From assembly GCA_038207585.1 (NCBI GenBank), contig JBBQZP010000006.1, positions 1 through 64,000 of the forward strand: a stretch of DNA of 64,000 bases, written 5' to 3'. The notes beneath the pieces were generated by a model that made no database searches, was not told where the DNA came from, and saw only the letters and a list, made by a program, of their open reading frames with translations. This DNA comes from JBBQZP01 sp038207585 (GTDB lineage Bacteria > Pseudomonadota > Alphaproteobacteria > Rhodobacterales > Rhodobacteraceae). This document shows, piece after piece, positions 14,619 to 23,100 of this stretch (its first letter is position 1; each line of letters starts with the position of its first letter). The translations under genes and the position numbers were made by a program.

Positions 14619-15575
14619 ATGAGCGGACTTCTGGCCTTGTTTGACGATGTGGCGGCGATTGCCAAGGTGGCGGCGGCGTCGCTGGATGACATTGCCGCCG
14701 GGGCGGCCAAGGCGGGCAGCAAAGCCGCAGGCGTGGTGATCGACGATGCCGCCGTAACCCCCACCTATGTGCAGGGGTTCGAGGCGAAACGCGAATTGCC
14801 GATCATCTGGCGTATCGCGCGCGGATCGGTGTTCAACAAGCTGGTGATCCTGCTTCCGATCGCGTTGTTGCTGTCAAACTTTGCGCCTTGGGTAATGACG
14901 CCCCTGTTGATGCTGGGCGGTGCTTATCTGTGTTTTGAAGGGGCGGAAAAGATCGCTCATAAACTTTTCCCGCATGGGTCTGACGCGCAATCCGAAGACA
15001 TCGGCGATGCCGCACATCTGGAGGAATCAAAGGTTCAGGGTGCGATCAAGACTGATTTCATCCTGTCGGCCGAGATCATGACCATTGCGCTGGCCGAAAT
15101 TCCTGCCGGCAGCGTGGCGATGGAAGCGGCAACTCTTGGGGCGGTTGGCGTGGGCATCACGGCGCTGGTGTATGGCAGCGTCGCCGCCATCGTAAAGATG
15201 GATGACGTGGGGCTGCATCTGGCAAAAGTCGGGCGGTTGGCGGCCACCCGCGGGTTCGGGCGGGGGCTGGTCAAGGGGATGCCGTGGGTCTTGCGTGTTC
15301 TCAGCACGGTGGGCACGGCGGCGATGCTGTGGGTCGGCGGGTCGATCCTGATCCACGGGATGGAGGTTCTGGGCTGGCCTGCACCCGCCCACTACATCCA
15401 CGACATTGCCGTTATAGTGGCGCATGGCGTGGCGATGGCCGAAGGGTTTGTTGAATGGCTGGTCAAGGCGGTAATTGACGGGGTGTTCGGGCTGGCCGTC
15501 GGGCTGTTGCTGATGCCGGTGGTGCAATTCGTCATTGCGCCGGTCGTTGGCCTGTTTGCCAAAGGTAAGGGTTGA
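14619..15575 (+). CDS. DUF808 (YedI-family) inner-membrane protein
   Basis: 318 residues. The family start SGLLALFDDVAAIAKVAAASL is followed by conserved DDAAVTPTYVQGF, then several hydrophobic segments (about 78-105, 148-190, 228-255, 285-312). This is the standard DUF808/YedI layout, and the length is normal. The function of the family is not known. It starts at ATG 14619 after AAAAAGGA; it is divergent from the gap side and ends 70 bp before the DUF2934 gene. Confidence 0.9.
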   Translation: MSGLLALFDDVAAIAKVAAASLDDIAAGAAKAGSKAAGVVIDDAAVTPTYVQGFEAKRELPIIWRIARGSVFNKLVILLPIALLLSNFAPWVMTPLLMLGGAYLCFEGAEKIAHKLFPHGSDAQSEDIGDAAHLEESKVQGAIKTDFILSAEIMTIALAEIPAGSVAMEAATLGAVGVGITALVYGSVAAIVKMDDVGLHLAKVGRLAATRGFGRGLVKGMPWVLRVLSTVGTAAMLWVGGSILIHGMEVLGWPAPAHYIHDIAVIVAHGVAMAEGFVEWLVKAVIDGVFGLAVGLLLMPVVQFVIAPVVGLFAKGKG

Positions 15576-15645
15576 CCGCCTTGGCGGAACTCTCCCGGTC
15601 CGGGTGCGTTGGGCAACCATCGCACCTCGGAAAAGGACAGAGCAG

Positions 15646-15954
15646 ATGAACAAGCAGGAATTCGACGCCTGGCAAAAACGGATCGAAACCCGAGCCGATG
15701 AGCTTTGGGAGCGCGATGGCAAACCCGAAGGCGCACGCGACGGCTATCTGGAGATCGCCCGCGAACAGATTGCCATCGCCGAAAATCCAACCTCGGGTCA
15801 ACGCGACCCAAAAGAGGCCGCGAAACCAGTTGAGGAATCGCTTGTATCGGTCATCAATCAGGGGGAATTCCCGACGATGACCGATCAGGGTGATGAACAA
15901 CTTTTCCCCGACGAGCGTGACGGCGAGGACCGCAAAAAGACGATCAGCCGATAA
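15646..15954 (+). CDS. DUF2934-domain small protein
   Basis: 102 residues. The N-terminus (QEFDAWQKRIETRADELWERDGKPEG, then ARDGYLEIAREQI) is the DUF2934 pattern of a short helical domain with tryptophan and a G-x-P-E-G turn. The C-terminal half is polar and acidic without a known domain. It starts at ATG 15646 after AGGACAGAGC. Its last 11 bases overlap the 3' end of the convergent tkt gene. Confidence 0.8.
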   Translation: MNKQEFDAWQKRIETRADELWERDGKPEGARDGYLEIAREQIAIAENPTSGQRDPKEAAKPVEESLVSVINQGEFPTMTDQGDEQLFPDERDGEDRKKTISR

Positions 15955-17962
15955 GGCTTTTGACCTTGGCGGCGGTGGCTTCGGCAGTGATCCCGAACTC
16001 GGCGTAAAGTCGGGGTGCGGGGGCCGAGGCACCAAAACCGTGCATCCCGATGAAGCCTGCTTTCTCGCGTTTGCCACCTTCGCCGAACAACCACCGATCC
16101 CAGCCAAAGCGAATGCCCGCCTCGACCGCCACGCGCACCGGGCCTGCGGGCAGCACTTTCTTGCGCCAGCTTGCGTCCTGCTCTTCGAACAGTTCCCAGC
16201 ACGGCATGGACACAACGCGGGTGCCGATGCCTTCGGCCTCCAGCAGGTCGCGGGCGGCAAGGGCAATTTCAACTTCCGATCCGGTCGCCATCAAGATCGC
16301 CTGCCGCTTGCCGGTGGCTTCGGCCAGCACATAAGCGCCCTTGGCGACCATATTCTGGTTGGTATGCGTCTTGCGGACCGCAGGCAGGTTCTGACGGCTG
16401 AGCGCCAGCACCGATGGCGTGGTTTTGGTCGTCAGCGCACATTCCCAGGCCTCGGCGGTTTCCACAAGGTCTGCGGGGCGGAACACCCAGGTGTTGGGCG
16501 TGGCCCGGCTGATCGCCAGATGCTCGACCGGCTGGTGGGTCGGGCCATCCTCGCCCAGACCGATCGAATCGTGCGTCATCACATAGACGACCGGCACCTG
16601 CATCAGGGCCGACAGGCGCATGGCGGGGCGGGCGTAATCGGTAAAGCACATGAACGTGCCGGAATAGGGCCGCACACCACCATGCAGCACCATGCCGTTC
16701 ATCGCCGACGCCATGCCATGTTCGCGGATGCCGTAATTCACATAGCGGCCCTTGCGGTTGTCAGGTTCGAACACGCCCAGATCGGGAGTTTTGGTATTGT
16801 TCGATCCGCTCAGGTCGGCCGAGCCGCCGATGGTTTCCTGCAAAACCGGGTTCACGGCCTTCAACACCACTTCCGACGCCGCACGGGTTGCCAGTTTCGG
16901 CATATCGGCCACCGCCTGCTTTTTGACGGCGCGGATCGTGGCTGCGAACTTGGCCGGAATATCCAGCCCGAAAATCCGGGTGAATTCGGCCTGTTTGGCG
17001 GGGGAAAGGGTTGCAAACTGCGCCTCCCACGCCTTGCGGGTGTCGGCACCTTTCGCACCAATCGCGCGCCAGTCAGCCAGAATGTCGGCGGGAATGTCGA
17101 AGGGGCCATTGGTCCAGCCGTAGATCGCGCGGGTGTCGGTGATCAGTTTGGCATCAGTCAACGCGCCGTGGCCTTTCGACGTATCCTGCGCCGAAGACCC
17201 CAGCGCGATATGCGTCTTGCACGCAATCATTGAGGGCCGGGACGAGGCTTTCGCAGCGCTCAATGCGCGGTCAATATCCACCGGATCATGCCCGTCGCAG
17301 GAAAACACATCCCAACCCGACGCCGCAAACCGCGCCTTCTGGTCGGTGACATCGGACAGTGACACCTTGCCGTCGATGGTGATGCCGTTGTCATCCCACA
17401 GCACGATCAGGCGCGAAAGCTGCTGTTTGCCGGCCAAAGCCAGCGCCTCTTGGCTTACACCCTCCATCAGGCAGCCGTCGCCCGCAATGACATAGGTGTA
17501 ATGGTCAATGACCTTGGACCCCCAGCGCGCGCGCAAGGATTCCTCGGCAATCGCAAAGCCCACGGCATTGCCGATACCCTGACCCAGCGGGCCAGTCGTG
17601 GTTTCAATGCCCTTGGCGTGGCCGTATTCCGGGTGGCCTGCGGTAATCGCTCCCCACTGACGGAAGTTCTTGATCTGATCCAGCGTCATGTCGGCATAGC
17701 CCGTCAGATACAGCAGACCATAAAGCAACATCGAGCCATGCCCGGCCGACAGGATGAACCGATCGCGGTTGGGCCAATCAGGCGCGCTGGCATCAAAGCT
17801 CAGATGCTTGTCAAACAGCACAGTTGCCACATCGGCCATCCCCATCGGCATGCCGGAATGGCCTGAATTCGCCGCCGCGACCGCATCCAGCGTCAGCACG
17901 CGGATCGCACAGGCGCGCTTCCAGTGATCGGGGTGCTTTGCGCGCAGTTCGGCGATGTCCAT
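15944..17962 (-). CDS. tkt: Transketolase
   Basis: 672 residues, full length. This thiamine-diphosphate enzyme moves two-carbon ketol units in the pentose phosphate (and, in autotrophs, Calvin) pathway. N-terminal ThDP domain: AANSGHSGMPMGMADVA, GPLGQGIGNAVGFA and the GDG motif GDGCLMEGVSQEA. The middle domain has GGSADLSGSNNT, YGIREHGMASAMNG and FTDYARPAMRLSALM. The start MDIAELRAKHPDHW at 17962 follows AGGATACCCGCC. A 227-bp gap separates it from the divergent cell-division operon. Confidence 0.97.
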   Translation of the reverse strand: MDIAELRAKHPDHWKRACAIRVLTLDAVAAANSGHSGMPMGMADVATVLFDKHLSFDASAPDWPNRDRFILSAGHGSMLLYGLLYLTGYADMTLDQIKNFRQWGAITAGHPEYGHAKGIETTTGPLGQGIGNAVGFAIAEESLRARWGSKVIDHYTYVIAGDGCLMEGVSQEALALAGKQQLSRLIVLWDDNGITIDGKVSLSDVTDQKARFAASGWDVFSCDGHDPVDIDRALSAAKASSRPSMIACKTHIALGSSAQDTSKGHGALTDAKLITDTRAIYGWTNGPFDIPADILADWRAIGAKGADTRKAWEAQFATLSPAKQAEFTRIFGLDIPAKFAATIRAVKKQAVADMPKLATRAASEVVLKAVNPVLQETIGGSADLSGSNNTKTPDLGVFEPDNRKGRYVNYGIREHGMASAMNGMVLHGGVRPYSGTFMCFTDYARPAMRLSALMQVPVVYVMTHDSIGLGEDGPTHQPVEHLAISRATPNTWVFRPADLVETAEAWECALTTKTTPSVLALSRQNLPAVRKTHTNQNMVAKGAYVLAEATGKRQAILMATGSEVEIALAARDLLEAEGIGTRVVSMPCWELFEEQDASWRKKVLPAGPVRVAVEAGIRFGWDRWLFGEGGKREKAGFIGMHGFGASAPAPRLYAEFGITAEATAAKVKSLIG

Positions 17963-18044
17963 GGCGGGTATCCTGTCTTGGTTCAAAGGGCGGGTCGGTC
18001 CGGTCAATACCAGCCTTGTCGGCAAGTTCAAGCACGCCGCGCAA

Positions 18045-18062
18045 CCCTTTGGTTGCAAAGGG
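18045..18062. promoter_or_regulatory. Short palindrome upstream of tkt
   Basis: CCCTTTG-GTTG-CAAAGGG is a perfect 7-bp stem with a 4-base spacer, 83 bp upstream of tkt and 128 bp upstream of the divergent ZauP-like gene. It is a possible operator; nothing else supports a particular regulator. Confidence 0.25.
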
Positions 18063-18189
18063 GGGCGCAATTTGTGAAGGCTTTGCGTTAAGATCGTCGA
18101 AAGGCCGGGCCTTGGCGATTCGTTCTTGCCGTAAGGTGGTGCGGGTAGCCGGGAAAAACGGTCGGGGCCACAGATAGGGGGGCAGCCGT

Positions 18190-18675
18190 ATGGCAGAGAT
18201 TGCAGAGTTGGAGCGGCGGATTACCGCAGCGCTGGAACGGATCGGCAAGGGCATTGATCACTTGCCGTCTGCGGGCGTTGCCGCCCCGTCCGACGACAGT
18301 GCCGCACTGCGCGAGGCGCTGGAGGAAGAGCGTACTGCCAATGCGCAATTGACCGAACGGCTGAAAGCGATCAAGGATCGTGACGCGGCCTCGGTTCAAA
18401 GCCTGACCCAGCGGATCGAGGTGATGACGCGCCAGCTTGATGTGCAGGGCCTTGAGTTGCAGCGCATGCGCAAGACCAGCGTGCAGTTGCGCGAACATCT
18501 GCGCGCGATGCGCGAGGCGCAGGCAGAAGGCGTGACCGAGCCGCATCTGATCAACAAATCCATGCTGACCGAGCTGGAGGCATTACGCGCCGCGCGTGCA
18601 TCTGAAACCGCCGAGATGGATGAAATTCTGGCCGAACTCACCCCCCTGATGCAGGAGGTTTCAAACGATGCCTGA
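18190..18675 (+). CDS. Coiled-coil protein upstream of ZapA (ZauP-like)
   Basis: 161 residues, strongly helical and charged (EALEEERTANAQLTERLKAI, QRIEVMTRQLDVQGLELQRM), consistent with a long coiled coil from about residue 40 to 115. In Caulobacter a coiled-coil protein, ZauP, is encoded directly upstream of zapA and works with ZapA to focus the Z-ring. Position, overlap with zapA (8 bases) and coiled-coil character match, so I propose a ZauP role by context and not by recognised sequence motifs. The start has GGGGGG 6 bases upstream. Confidence 0.75.
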   Translation: MAEIAELERRITAALERIGKGIDHLPSAGVAAPSDDSAALREALEEERTANAQLTERLKAIKDRDAASVQSLTQRIEVMTRQLDVQGLELQRMRKTSVQLREHLRAMREAQAEGVTEPHLINKSMLTELEALRAARASETAEMDEILAELTPLMQEVSNDA

Positions 18676-19042
18676 TGTCGATATCACCATTGGCGGGCGG
18701 GTCTTTCAGGTGGCCTGTCAGCCGGGCGAGGAACACTTCCTCCGCTCAGCCGCGCAGATGCTTGAGGCCGAGGCCGCACCTCTGGTCGCGCAGATGGGCC
18801 GGCTGCCGGAAGCACGGATGCTGCTGATGGCGGGCCTGATGCTGGCCGACAAGACCGCCGCACTGGAAGATGAAGTGCGGCTTTTGAAATCACAGGCGGC
18901 CGAAGCCGCCGCCCGTCCGGCGCCTGATGCGCAGCGTGTCGAAGTGCCGGTGGTGCCCGCCAATGTGACTGAAACACTTGCAGAAATTGCGGCCCGCGCC
19001 GAGGCGATGGCCGACGCGGTGGAAGAGAAGCTGCGCGCATGA
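18668..19042 (+). CDS. zapA: Cell division protein ZapA
   Basis: 124 residues. ZapA bundles FtsZ protofilaments at mid-cell. The N-terminal globular part VDITIGGRVFQVACQPGEEH (residues 3-22) and the helix with LLMAGLMLADKTAALEDEV match the family; the helical C-terminus would dimerise. A strong AGGAGG lies at the end of the upstream gene, whose stop it overlaps. It overlaps the next gene by 4 bases. Confidence 0.9.
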   Translation: MPDVDITIGGRVFQVACQPGEEHFLRSAAQMLEAEAAPLVAQMGRLPEARMLLMAGLMLADKTAALEDEVRLLKSQAAEAAARPAPDAQRVEVPVVPANVTETLAEIAARAEAMADAVEEKLRA

Positions 19043-19368
19043 TCCGGTTTGCGCTGATTTTGGCGGTCTTGCCGACTTTGGCGAAGGCTGACCTTCAAAT
19101 GACCGCGCAACGCTTTGTATGCGAGCGCGGCGTAGAGGTTCCGGTTGTAACGGTCAGTGCCGGCGAAGAGTCAGTCTTGGTGCTGACGGTTGAGGGACGA
19201 CAGATATCGCTCTACGCCGAGCCCGTCACGACCGGCGTTCGATACGCCTGGCCGTCGGACGGGTCGGGTTATGTCTGGGAGAACAACCAGTCTACCGCGA
19301 CCCTGTTCTGGAAAAATGAAACCGGGGAGGAGACCCCGGTTTTGAAAGAGTGCAAGGTGGTGAACTAA
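19039..19368 (+). CDS. MliC-family periplasmic lysozyme inhibitor
   Basis: 109 residues. A signal peptide (about 1-17, ending KA-DLQ) precedes an MliC-like beta-barrel: RFVCERGVEVPVVTV, VLVLTVEGRQISLYAEP, GVRYAWPSDGSGYVWENN, ATLFWKNETGEE and a terminal LKECKVV. The two cysteines (CERG and KEC) are those that form the family disulfide. Such proteins inhibit C-type lysozymes. No lipobox cysteine is seen, so it is probably soluble. The ATGA overlap with zapA implies coupling. Confidence 0.85.
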   Translation: MIRFALILAVLPTLAKADLQMTAQRFVCERGVEVPVVTVSAGEESVLVLTVEGRQISLYAEPVTTGVRYAWPSDGSGYVWENNQSTATLFWKNETGEETPVLKECKVVN

Positions 19369-19374
19369 GACTTA

Positions 19375-19737
19375 TCAAGCGTTCGCTTGACGGATCTTTT
19401 CGGCGGCGTCCTTGTCGAAGGTCACGCCTTTGGCCGCAAAAAGCGCGTCCAATTCGCCCGACAGCGTCATCTCGGTGATGATATCGCAGCCGCCCACAAA
19501 CTCACCCTTGACGTAAAGCTGCGGGATCGTCGGCCAATCCGAGAAATCCTTGATGCCCTGCCGGATGTCGGCATCGGCCAGCACGTTTACATCGGCAAAC
19601 TCGACGCCCATGAAGTTCAGCACACCCGCAACCCGGCTGGAAAAGCCGCATTGCGGCACCATCTTGGTGCCCTTCATGAACAAAACGACATCATTCTTGG
19701 CGATGGTTTCGCCGATCACATCGGTTGCGGTAGTCAT
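19375..19737 (-). CDS. grxD: Monothiol glutaredoxin, Grx4 family
   Basis: 120 residues. The CGFS active site is at C30-S33 (MVPQCGFSSRV), with the glutathione-binding blocks DWPTIPQLYVKGEFVGGCDI. These proteins bind a [2Fe-2S] cluster with glutathione, usually together with BolA-type proteins, and serve in iron-sulfur delivery and iron sensing. The bolA gene lies just upstream, separated by a 44-codon membrane ORF; all junctions are 4-base ATGA overlaps. It is convergent with mliC, with only 6 bases between the stops. Confidence 0.95.
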   Translation of the reverse strand: MTTATDVIGETIAKNDVVLFMKGTKMVPQCGFSSRVAGVLNFMGVEFADVNVLADADIRQGIKDFSDWPTIPQLYVKGEFVGGCDIITEMTLSGELDALFAAKGVTFDKDAAEKIRQANA

Positions 19738-19868
19738 TTGCGCGCCCCGCGTTTGCTTTGCGCCGTGACGCGAACGCGCACTTTCTGGCGGGTTGATGCC
19801 AAAAGTGCCGCGATCAACGCAAACGCAGCGGCGCTAAACAGGCCAAGGGTCAGGGTGTTTTCCATCAT
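19734..19868 (-). CDS. Small single-pass membrane protein between bolA and grxD
   Basis: 44 residues: MMENTLTLGLFSAAAFALI, then AALLASTRQKVRVRVTAQ and SKRGARK. One hydrophobic segment (about 6-24) is followed by a strongly basic tail, so the likely topology is N-out/C-in with the tail in the cytosol. Its start overlaps the bolA stop (ATGA) and its stop overlaps the grxD start (ATGA), which is good evidence that it is translated as part of the operon. I know no function for it. Confidence 0.7.
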   Translation of the reverse strand: MMENTLTLGLFSAAAFALIAALLASTRQKVRVRVTAQSKRGARK

Positions 19869-20107
19869 TCGGGTGCTTTCGTTGTAAGGGCCAAAGCGTG
19901 CAGTTCGCCGTGCGCACCGTCCATCTTGCCTTTGAGGCTGGCATAGACGGCGCGTTGCTGCTGCACGCGGTTCAGGCCTTTGAAGCTGTCGTCGATTACT
20001 TCAGCCGCCCAATGGTTTCCGTCGCCCGCCAGATCGGTGATCGTGATGCGCGCCTGCGGAAAGCTGGCGCGGATCAGGTCTTCGATATCTCGGGCTTGCA
20101 TCGCCAT
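19865..20107 (-). CDS. BolA/IbaG-family protein
   Basis: 80 residues. The family pattern is seen: IEDLIRASFPQARITITDLAGDGNHWAAEVIDDSF, with the conserved histidine in GNHW, and RVQQQRAVYASLKGKM followed by GELHALALTT with the C-terminal cluster-binding histidine. BolA/IbaG proteins pair with CGFS glutaredoxins to bind and move [2Fe-2S] clusters. Start at 20107 with CGGAG 7 bases upstream. It is the third gene of the purL operon. Confidence 0.93.
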   Translation of the reverse strand: MAMQARDIEDLIRASFPQARITITDLAGDGNHWAAEVIDDSFKGLNRVQQQRAVYASLKGKMDGAHGELHALALTTKAPE

Positions 20108-20176
20108 TGGGTGCTCCGGTTATTGATAGGAAACTAGGGCGGATCGGGGCGGGCTGCAAGGGTAGTGCGGCACGGT

Positions 20177-20635
20177 TTACACCTGAAATGCAAAGATGAA
20201 GATCGCCAACCTGTCTGCCGCGTCCGGTTCAGGGGCGATGCCGATCCGGGTTTCGTAAAAGCCGTCCAGCTTTGCCTGACCGGTTTGCATGGTCGAAAAC
20301 GTGTCGGCATCCCACCATTGCGCCTTTTCCGCACCCGTAAGGGGCGCGGTCCGGGTGCCCAGCGTGGCAAGTGATTGCTGCATCAGATTCAGCAGCGCCT
20401 CGGCCCCTTCGGCCGTTGCGGTCAGGCGGACCTGAATAAAACGGTCCTGAAAACCGCCGTCGATCATGCCGATCAGTGTGACGCCACCCGGCAAGGGATT
20501 GCGCAGTTCGACCTCGAACCGGTCCAGCGCGTCGGCCGGGTCAAGATCAGGGTCGCCGCAAAAGATCAGACAACCGGCCTGCGCTGGCGGGGCGGCAAGC
20601 ACCGTCAGCGCCAGAACAAGTGCCCGCCGGTTCAC
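20177..20635 (-). CDS. Secreted protein of unknown function in the purL operon
   Basis: 152 residues with a signal peptide (MNRRALVLALTVLAAPPAQA, cleavage near residue 20). The mature part begins GCLIFCGDPD, with a cysteine pair, and then looks globular (DRFEVELRNPLPGGVTL, LLNLMQQSLATLGTRTAP, QTGQAKLDGFYETRIG). I do not recognise a family. The GTG start overlaps the purL stop by 4 bases, so it is coupled to purine synthesis only by position. Confidence 0.7.
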   Translation of the reverse strand: MNRRALVLALTVLAAPPAQAGCLIFCGDPDLDPADALDRFEVELRNPLPGGVTLIGMIDGGFQDRFIQVRLTATAEGAEALLNLMQQSLATLGTRTAPLTGAEKAQWWDADTFSTMQTGQAKLDGFYETRIGIAPEPDAADRLAIFIFAFQV

Positions 20636-22800
20636 AGGCCGATGCTGGATGCAAAGGCCGTTCTGTAAAGACGGGACAGGTCCGCGAGGAGGGCACGGTC
20701 TGCGCCGAAAGTAACATCCGTTCCACCGAAATCACCGATGACCTGCGCTATCACGTTCATTGATTGTGCTTCATTCAAAATAGCTTGCGCGCCATTCTTC
20801 GTGCAACACACGAGGTAGCGCGCCTGATCCTCGCCAAAAAGCGTCGGGATGTCGTCAGCTGCCAGTGTCACGCCCAGACCCGCCTTTTCGGCCATCTCGA
20901 ACGCGGCCAGTGCAAGCCCGCCATCGGAAAGATCGCAAGCCCCGCGAATGTGCTTGCGCACCGCGCGCAGGAATTCGCCGTGGCGACGCTCGGCAGCCAG
21001 ATCGACGGCGGGTGCATCACCTGCCTCGATCCCGAAGGCTTCGGCCAGAAGCGCCGACTGGCCCAGATGCCCGGTTGTCGTGCCGATCAGCAGGGCCACG
21101 TCGCCCGCCTGCGGCTGGCCTGCGATCAGGTCATCAAGGCTGTGCAGAATGCCTACCGCACCGATGGTTGGGGTGGGCAGAATACCGGTGCCGTCGGTTT
21201 CGTTGTAAAGCGACACGTTGCCCGATACGATGGGCATATCCAGCGCTCTGCAAGCCGCGCCGATGCCTTTGACGGCCCCCACCAACTGTCCCATGATCTC
21301 GGGCTTTTCGGGATTGCCGAAGTTGAGGTTGTCGGTCGTGGCCAGCGGCGTTGCCCCCACAGCACACAGATTGCGGTAGGCTTCAGCCACCGCCTGCATC
21401 CCGCCGAAATAGGGATTAGCTTTTACATATCGGGGGGTTACATCACTGGTGAAGGCCAGCGCCTTGCCCGTGCCATGCACCCGCACCACGCCCGCGCCAA
21501 GGCCCGGCGTGACTACGGTATCGGCCATGACCTGACTGTCATACTGCTCCCACACCCAGGCCTTATGGGCGTAAGAGGGCGAGCCGATCAGGGCGCGCAA
21601 TGCGTAAATCGGGGTGATCGCAGGAATGTCGCCCAGCGCCGCCGGGGCAGGGGTTTCAACCCAGGGTCGGTCATATTCCGGCGCATTGCCGGACAGGGCT
21701 TTCAGCGGCAGATCGGCCTTTACCGCGCCACCGTGCATGATCAGAAAACGGTCTTCGGGAATCGTTTCGCCCACGATTGCGAAATCCAGATCCCATTTGT
21801 CGAAAATTGCGCGCGCTTCGGCCTCACGCTCGGGCTTCAGCACCATCAGCATGCGTTCCTGCGATTCGGACAGCATCATCTCATAAGCGGTCATGTTTGG
21901 CTCGCGGCAAGGCACGCGGTCAAGGTCCAGCCGGATGCCCAGATCGCCCTTGTCGCCCATTTCCACCGCCGAACAGGTCAGGCCAGCGGCCCCCATATCC
22001 TGAATGGAGATAACCGCACCCGAGGCCATCAGTTCAAGGCACGCCTCCAGCAGCCGCTTTTCGGTGAACGGGTCGCCCACCTGCACCGTGGGGCGTTTTT
22101 CCTCGATCGTATCATCGAATTCGGCGGAGGCCATCGTCGCCCCACCAACCCCGTCGCGGCCGGTCTTGGCCCCCAGATAGACCACCGGCATGCCGACGCC
22201 TGATGCGACCGAATAGAAAATCTTGTCGGTATCGGCCAGCCCCGCCGCAAAGGCGTTGACCAGACAATTGCCGTTATAGCTGCGATGGAAACGGACCTCG
22301 CCGCCCACGGTGGGCACGCCGAACGCATTGCCGTAAGCGCCGACCCCTTCAACCACGCCCTTGACCAGATGGGCGGTCTTGGGATGCGAGGGGATGCCGA
22401 AGCTGAGCGCGTTCATCGCCGCAATGGGCCTGGCACCCATTGTGAATACATCGCGCAGGATGCCGCCAACGCCTGTGGCCGCCCCCTGGTGCGGTTCGAT
22501 ATAAGAGGGGTGGTTGTGGCTTTCCATCTTGAAAATCACCGCCTGCCCGTCGCCGATAACAACGACGCCCGCGTTTTCACCCGGCCCGCAAATCACCTGC
22601 GGCCCGGTGGTGGGCAGGGTGCGCAGCCATTTTTTCGAGGATTTGTAGGAACAGTGTTCGTTCCACATGGCCGAAAAGATGCCCAGTTCGGTAAAGGTGG
22701 GCGTACGCCCGATGATCGCCAGAAGCCGGTCATATTCGTCGGGCTTCATCCCGTGGGCGGCGATCAGTTCCGGTGTGATTTCGGGCTCTGCGTGCATCAT
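20632..22800 (-). CDS. purL: Phosphoribosylformylglycinamidine synthase II
   Basis: 722 residues, the small PurL form that works with PurS and PurQ. It converts FGAR and ATP to FGAM in purine synthesis. Conserved blocks: MWNEHCSYKSSKKWL, MESHNHPSYIEPHQGAATGVGG, the ATP-binding GARPIAAMNALSFG, SIQDMGAAGLTCSAVEM and CAVGATPLATTDNLNFGNPEKP. ATG codons at 22800 and 22797 are both possible; AAGG precedes them. It begins the purL-hypothetical-bolA-small membrane protein-grxD operon. Confidence 0.97.
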   Translation of the reverse strand: MMHAEPEITPELIAAHGMKPDEYDRLLAIIGRTPTFTELGIFSAMWNEHCSYKSSKKWLRTLPTTGPQVICGPGENAGVVVIGDGQAVIFKMESHNHPSYIEPHQGAATGVGGILRDVFTMGARPIAAMNALSFGIPSHPKTAHLVKGVVEGVGAYGNAFGVPTVGGEVRFHRSYNGNCLVNAFAAGLADTDKIFYSVASGVGMPVVYLGAKTGRDGVGGATMASAEFDDTIEEKRPTVQVGDPFTEKRLLEACLELMASGAVISIQDMGAAGLTCSAVEMGDKGDLGIRLDLDRVPCREPNMTAYEMMLSESQERMLMVLKPEREAEARAIFDKWDLDFAIVGETIPEDRFLIMHGGAVKADLPLKALSGNAPEYDRPWVETPAPAALGDIPAITPIYALRALIGSPSYAHKAWVWEQYDSQVMADTVVTPGLGAGVVRVHGTGKALAFTSDVTPRYVKANPYFGGMQAVAEAYRNLCAVGATPLATTDNLNFGNPEKPEIMGQLVGAVKGIGAACRALDMPIVSGNVSLYNETDGTGILPTPTIGAVGILHSLDDLIAGQPQAGDVALLIGTTTGHLGQSALLAEAFGIEAGDAPAVDLAAERRHGEFLRAVRKHIRGACDLSDGGLALAAFEMAEKAGLGVTLAADDIPTLFGEDQARYLVCCTKNGAQAILNEAQSMNVIAQVIGDFGGTDVTFGADRALLADLSRLYRTAFASSIGL

Positions 22801-22919
22801 CGGGCCTTGCTGGTTCTGGACCCGCACCTTTTACGGGGGAAGCCGGTCAGACGAAAGGGTGATTGCTTGTCTGATGCGCAGGGGCCGTGCACTTGCGTCC
22901 GGCCCTGCGGCGTGCAGAT

Positions 22920-22947
22920 AAAAAAAGGGCCGAGCAAAAGCTCGGCC
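22920..22947 (-). terminator. Rho-independent terminator
   Basis: Perfect stem GGCCGAGC/GCTCGGCC with a TTTT loop followed by seven T on the minus strand. It would end transcription of the LysR gene at 23101 or of the candidate small RNA, about 120 bp before purL begins. Confidence 0.85.
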
Positions 22948-23000
22948 AAGGTCCAACAGGGAGGTTTGAAGGCAGGCGTCGCCGCCAGCGCCTTCATGAA
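22920..23000 (-). ncRNA. Candidate small RNA with CCUCCC motif and intrinsic terminator
   Basis: The 300-bp stretch 22801-23100 holds no convincing gene. On the minus strand it contains, in order, a hairpin with outer stem TGAAGGC/GCCTTCA (22990-22996 with 22967-22973) and inner stem GGCG/CGCC capped by the GNRA tetraloop GCGA. A short unpaired stretch with CCTCCC (22959-22964) follows. Last comes a perfect 8-bp terminator stem GGCCGAGC-TTTT-GCTCGGCC and seven T (22920-22947). This architecture, with an accessible anti-Shine-Dalgarno-like motif between two hairpins, is that of CCUCC-type regulatory RNAs of Rhodobacter. The 5' end is not determined; it could also be processed from the LysR transcript that ends at 23101. 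Confidence 0.55.
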
Positions 23001-23100
23001 TTGAATTAGGCCCGCCGAGTGGTTTCTGCAAGCGCACAATAGATGTGCAAATTGCAATTCCGCTATGCGTTTTACGCACAGATTGCGGAAGCGAGACCGT

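Noticed and set aside
15890..17233. 447-codon plus-strand frame opposite tkt
   Set aside because: It is an antisense shadow of a well-recognised transketolase; the product is His/Arg/Gly-rich without domains.
20764..22203. 479-codon plus-strand frame opposite purL
   Set aside because: Antisense shadow of purL caused by GC-rich codon structure.
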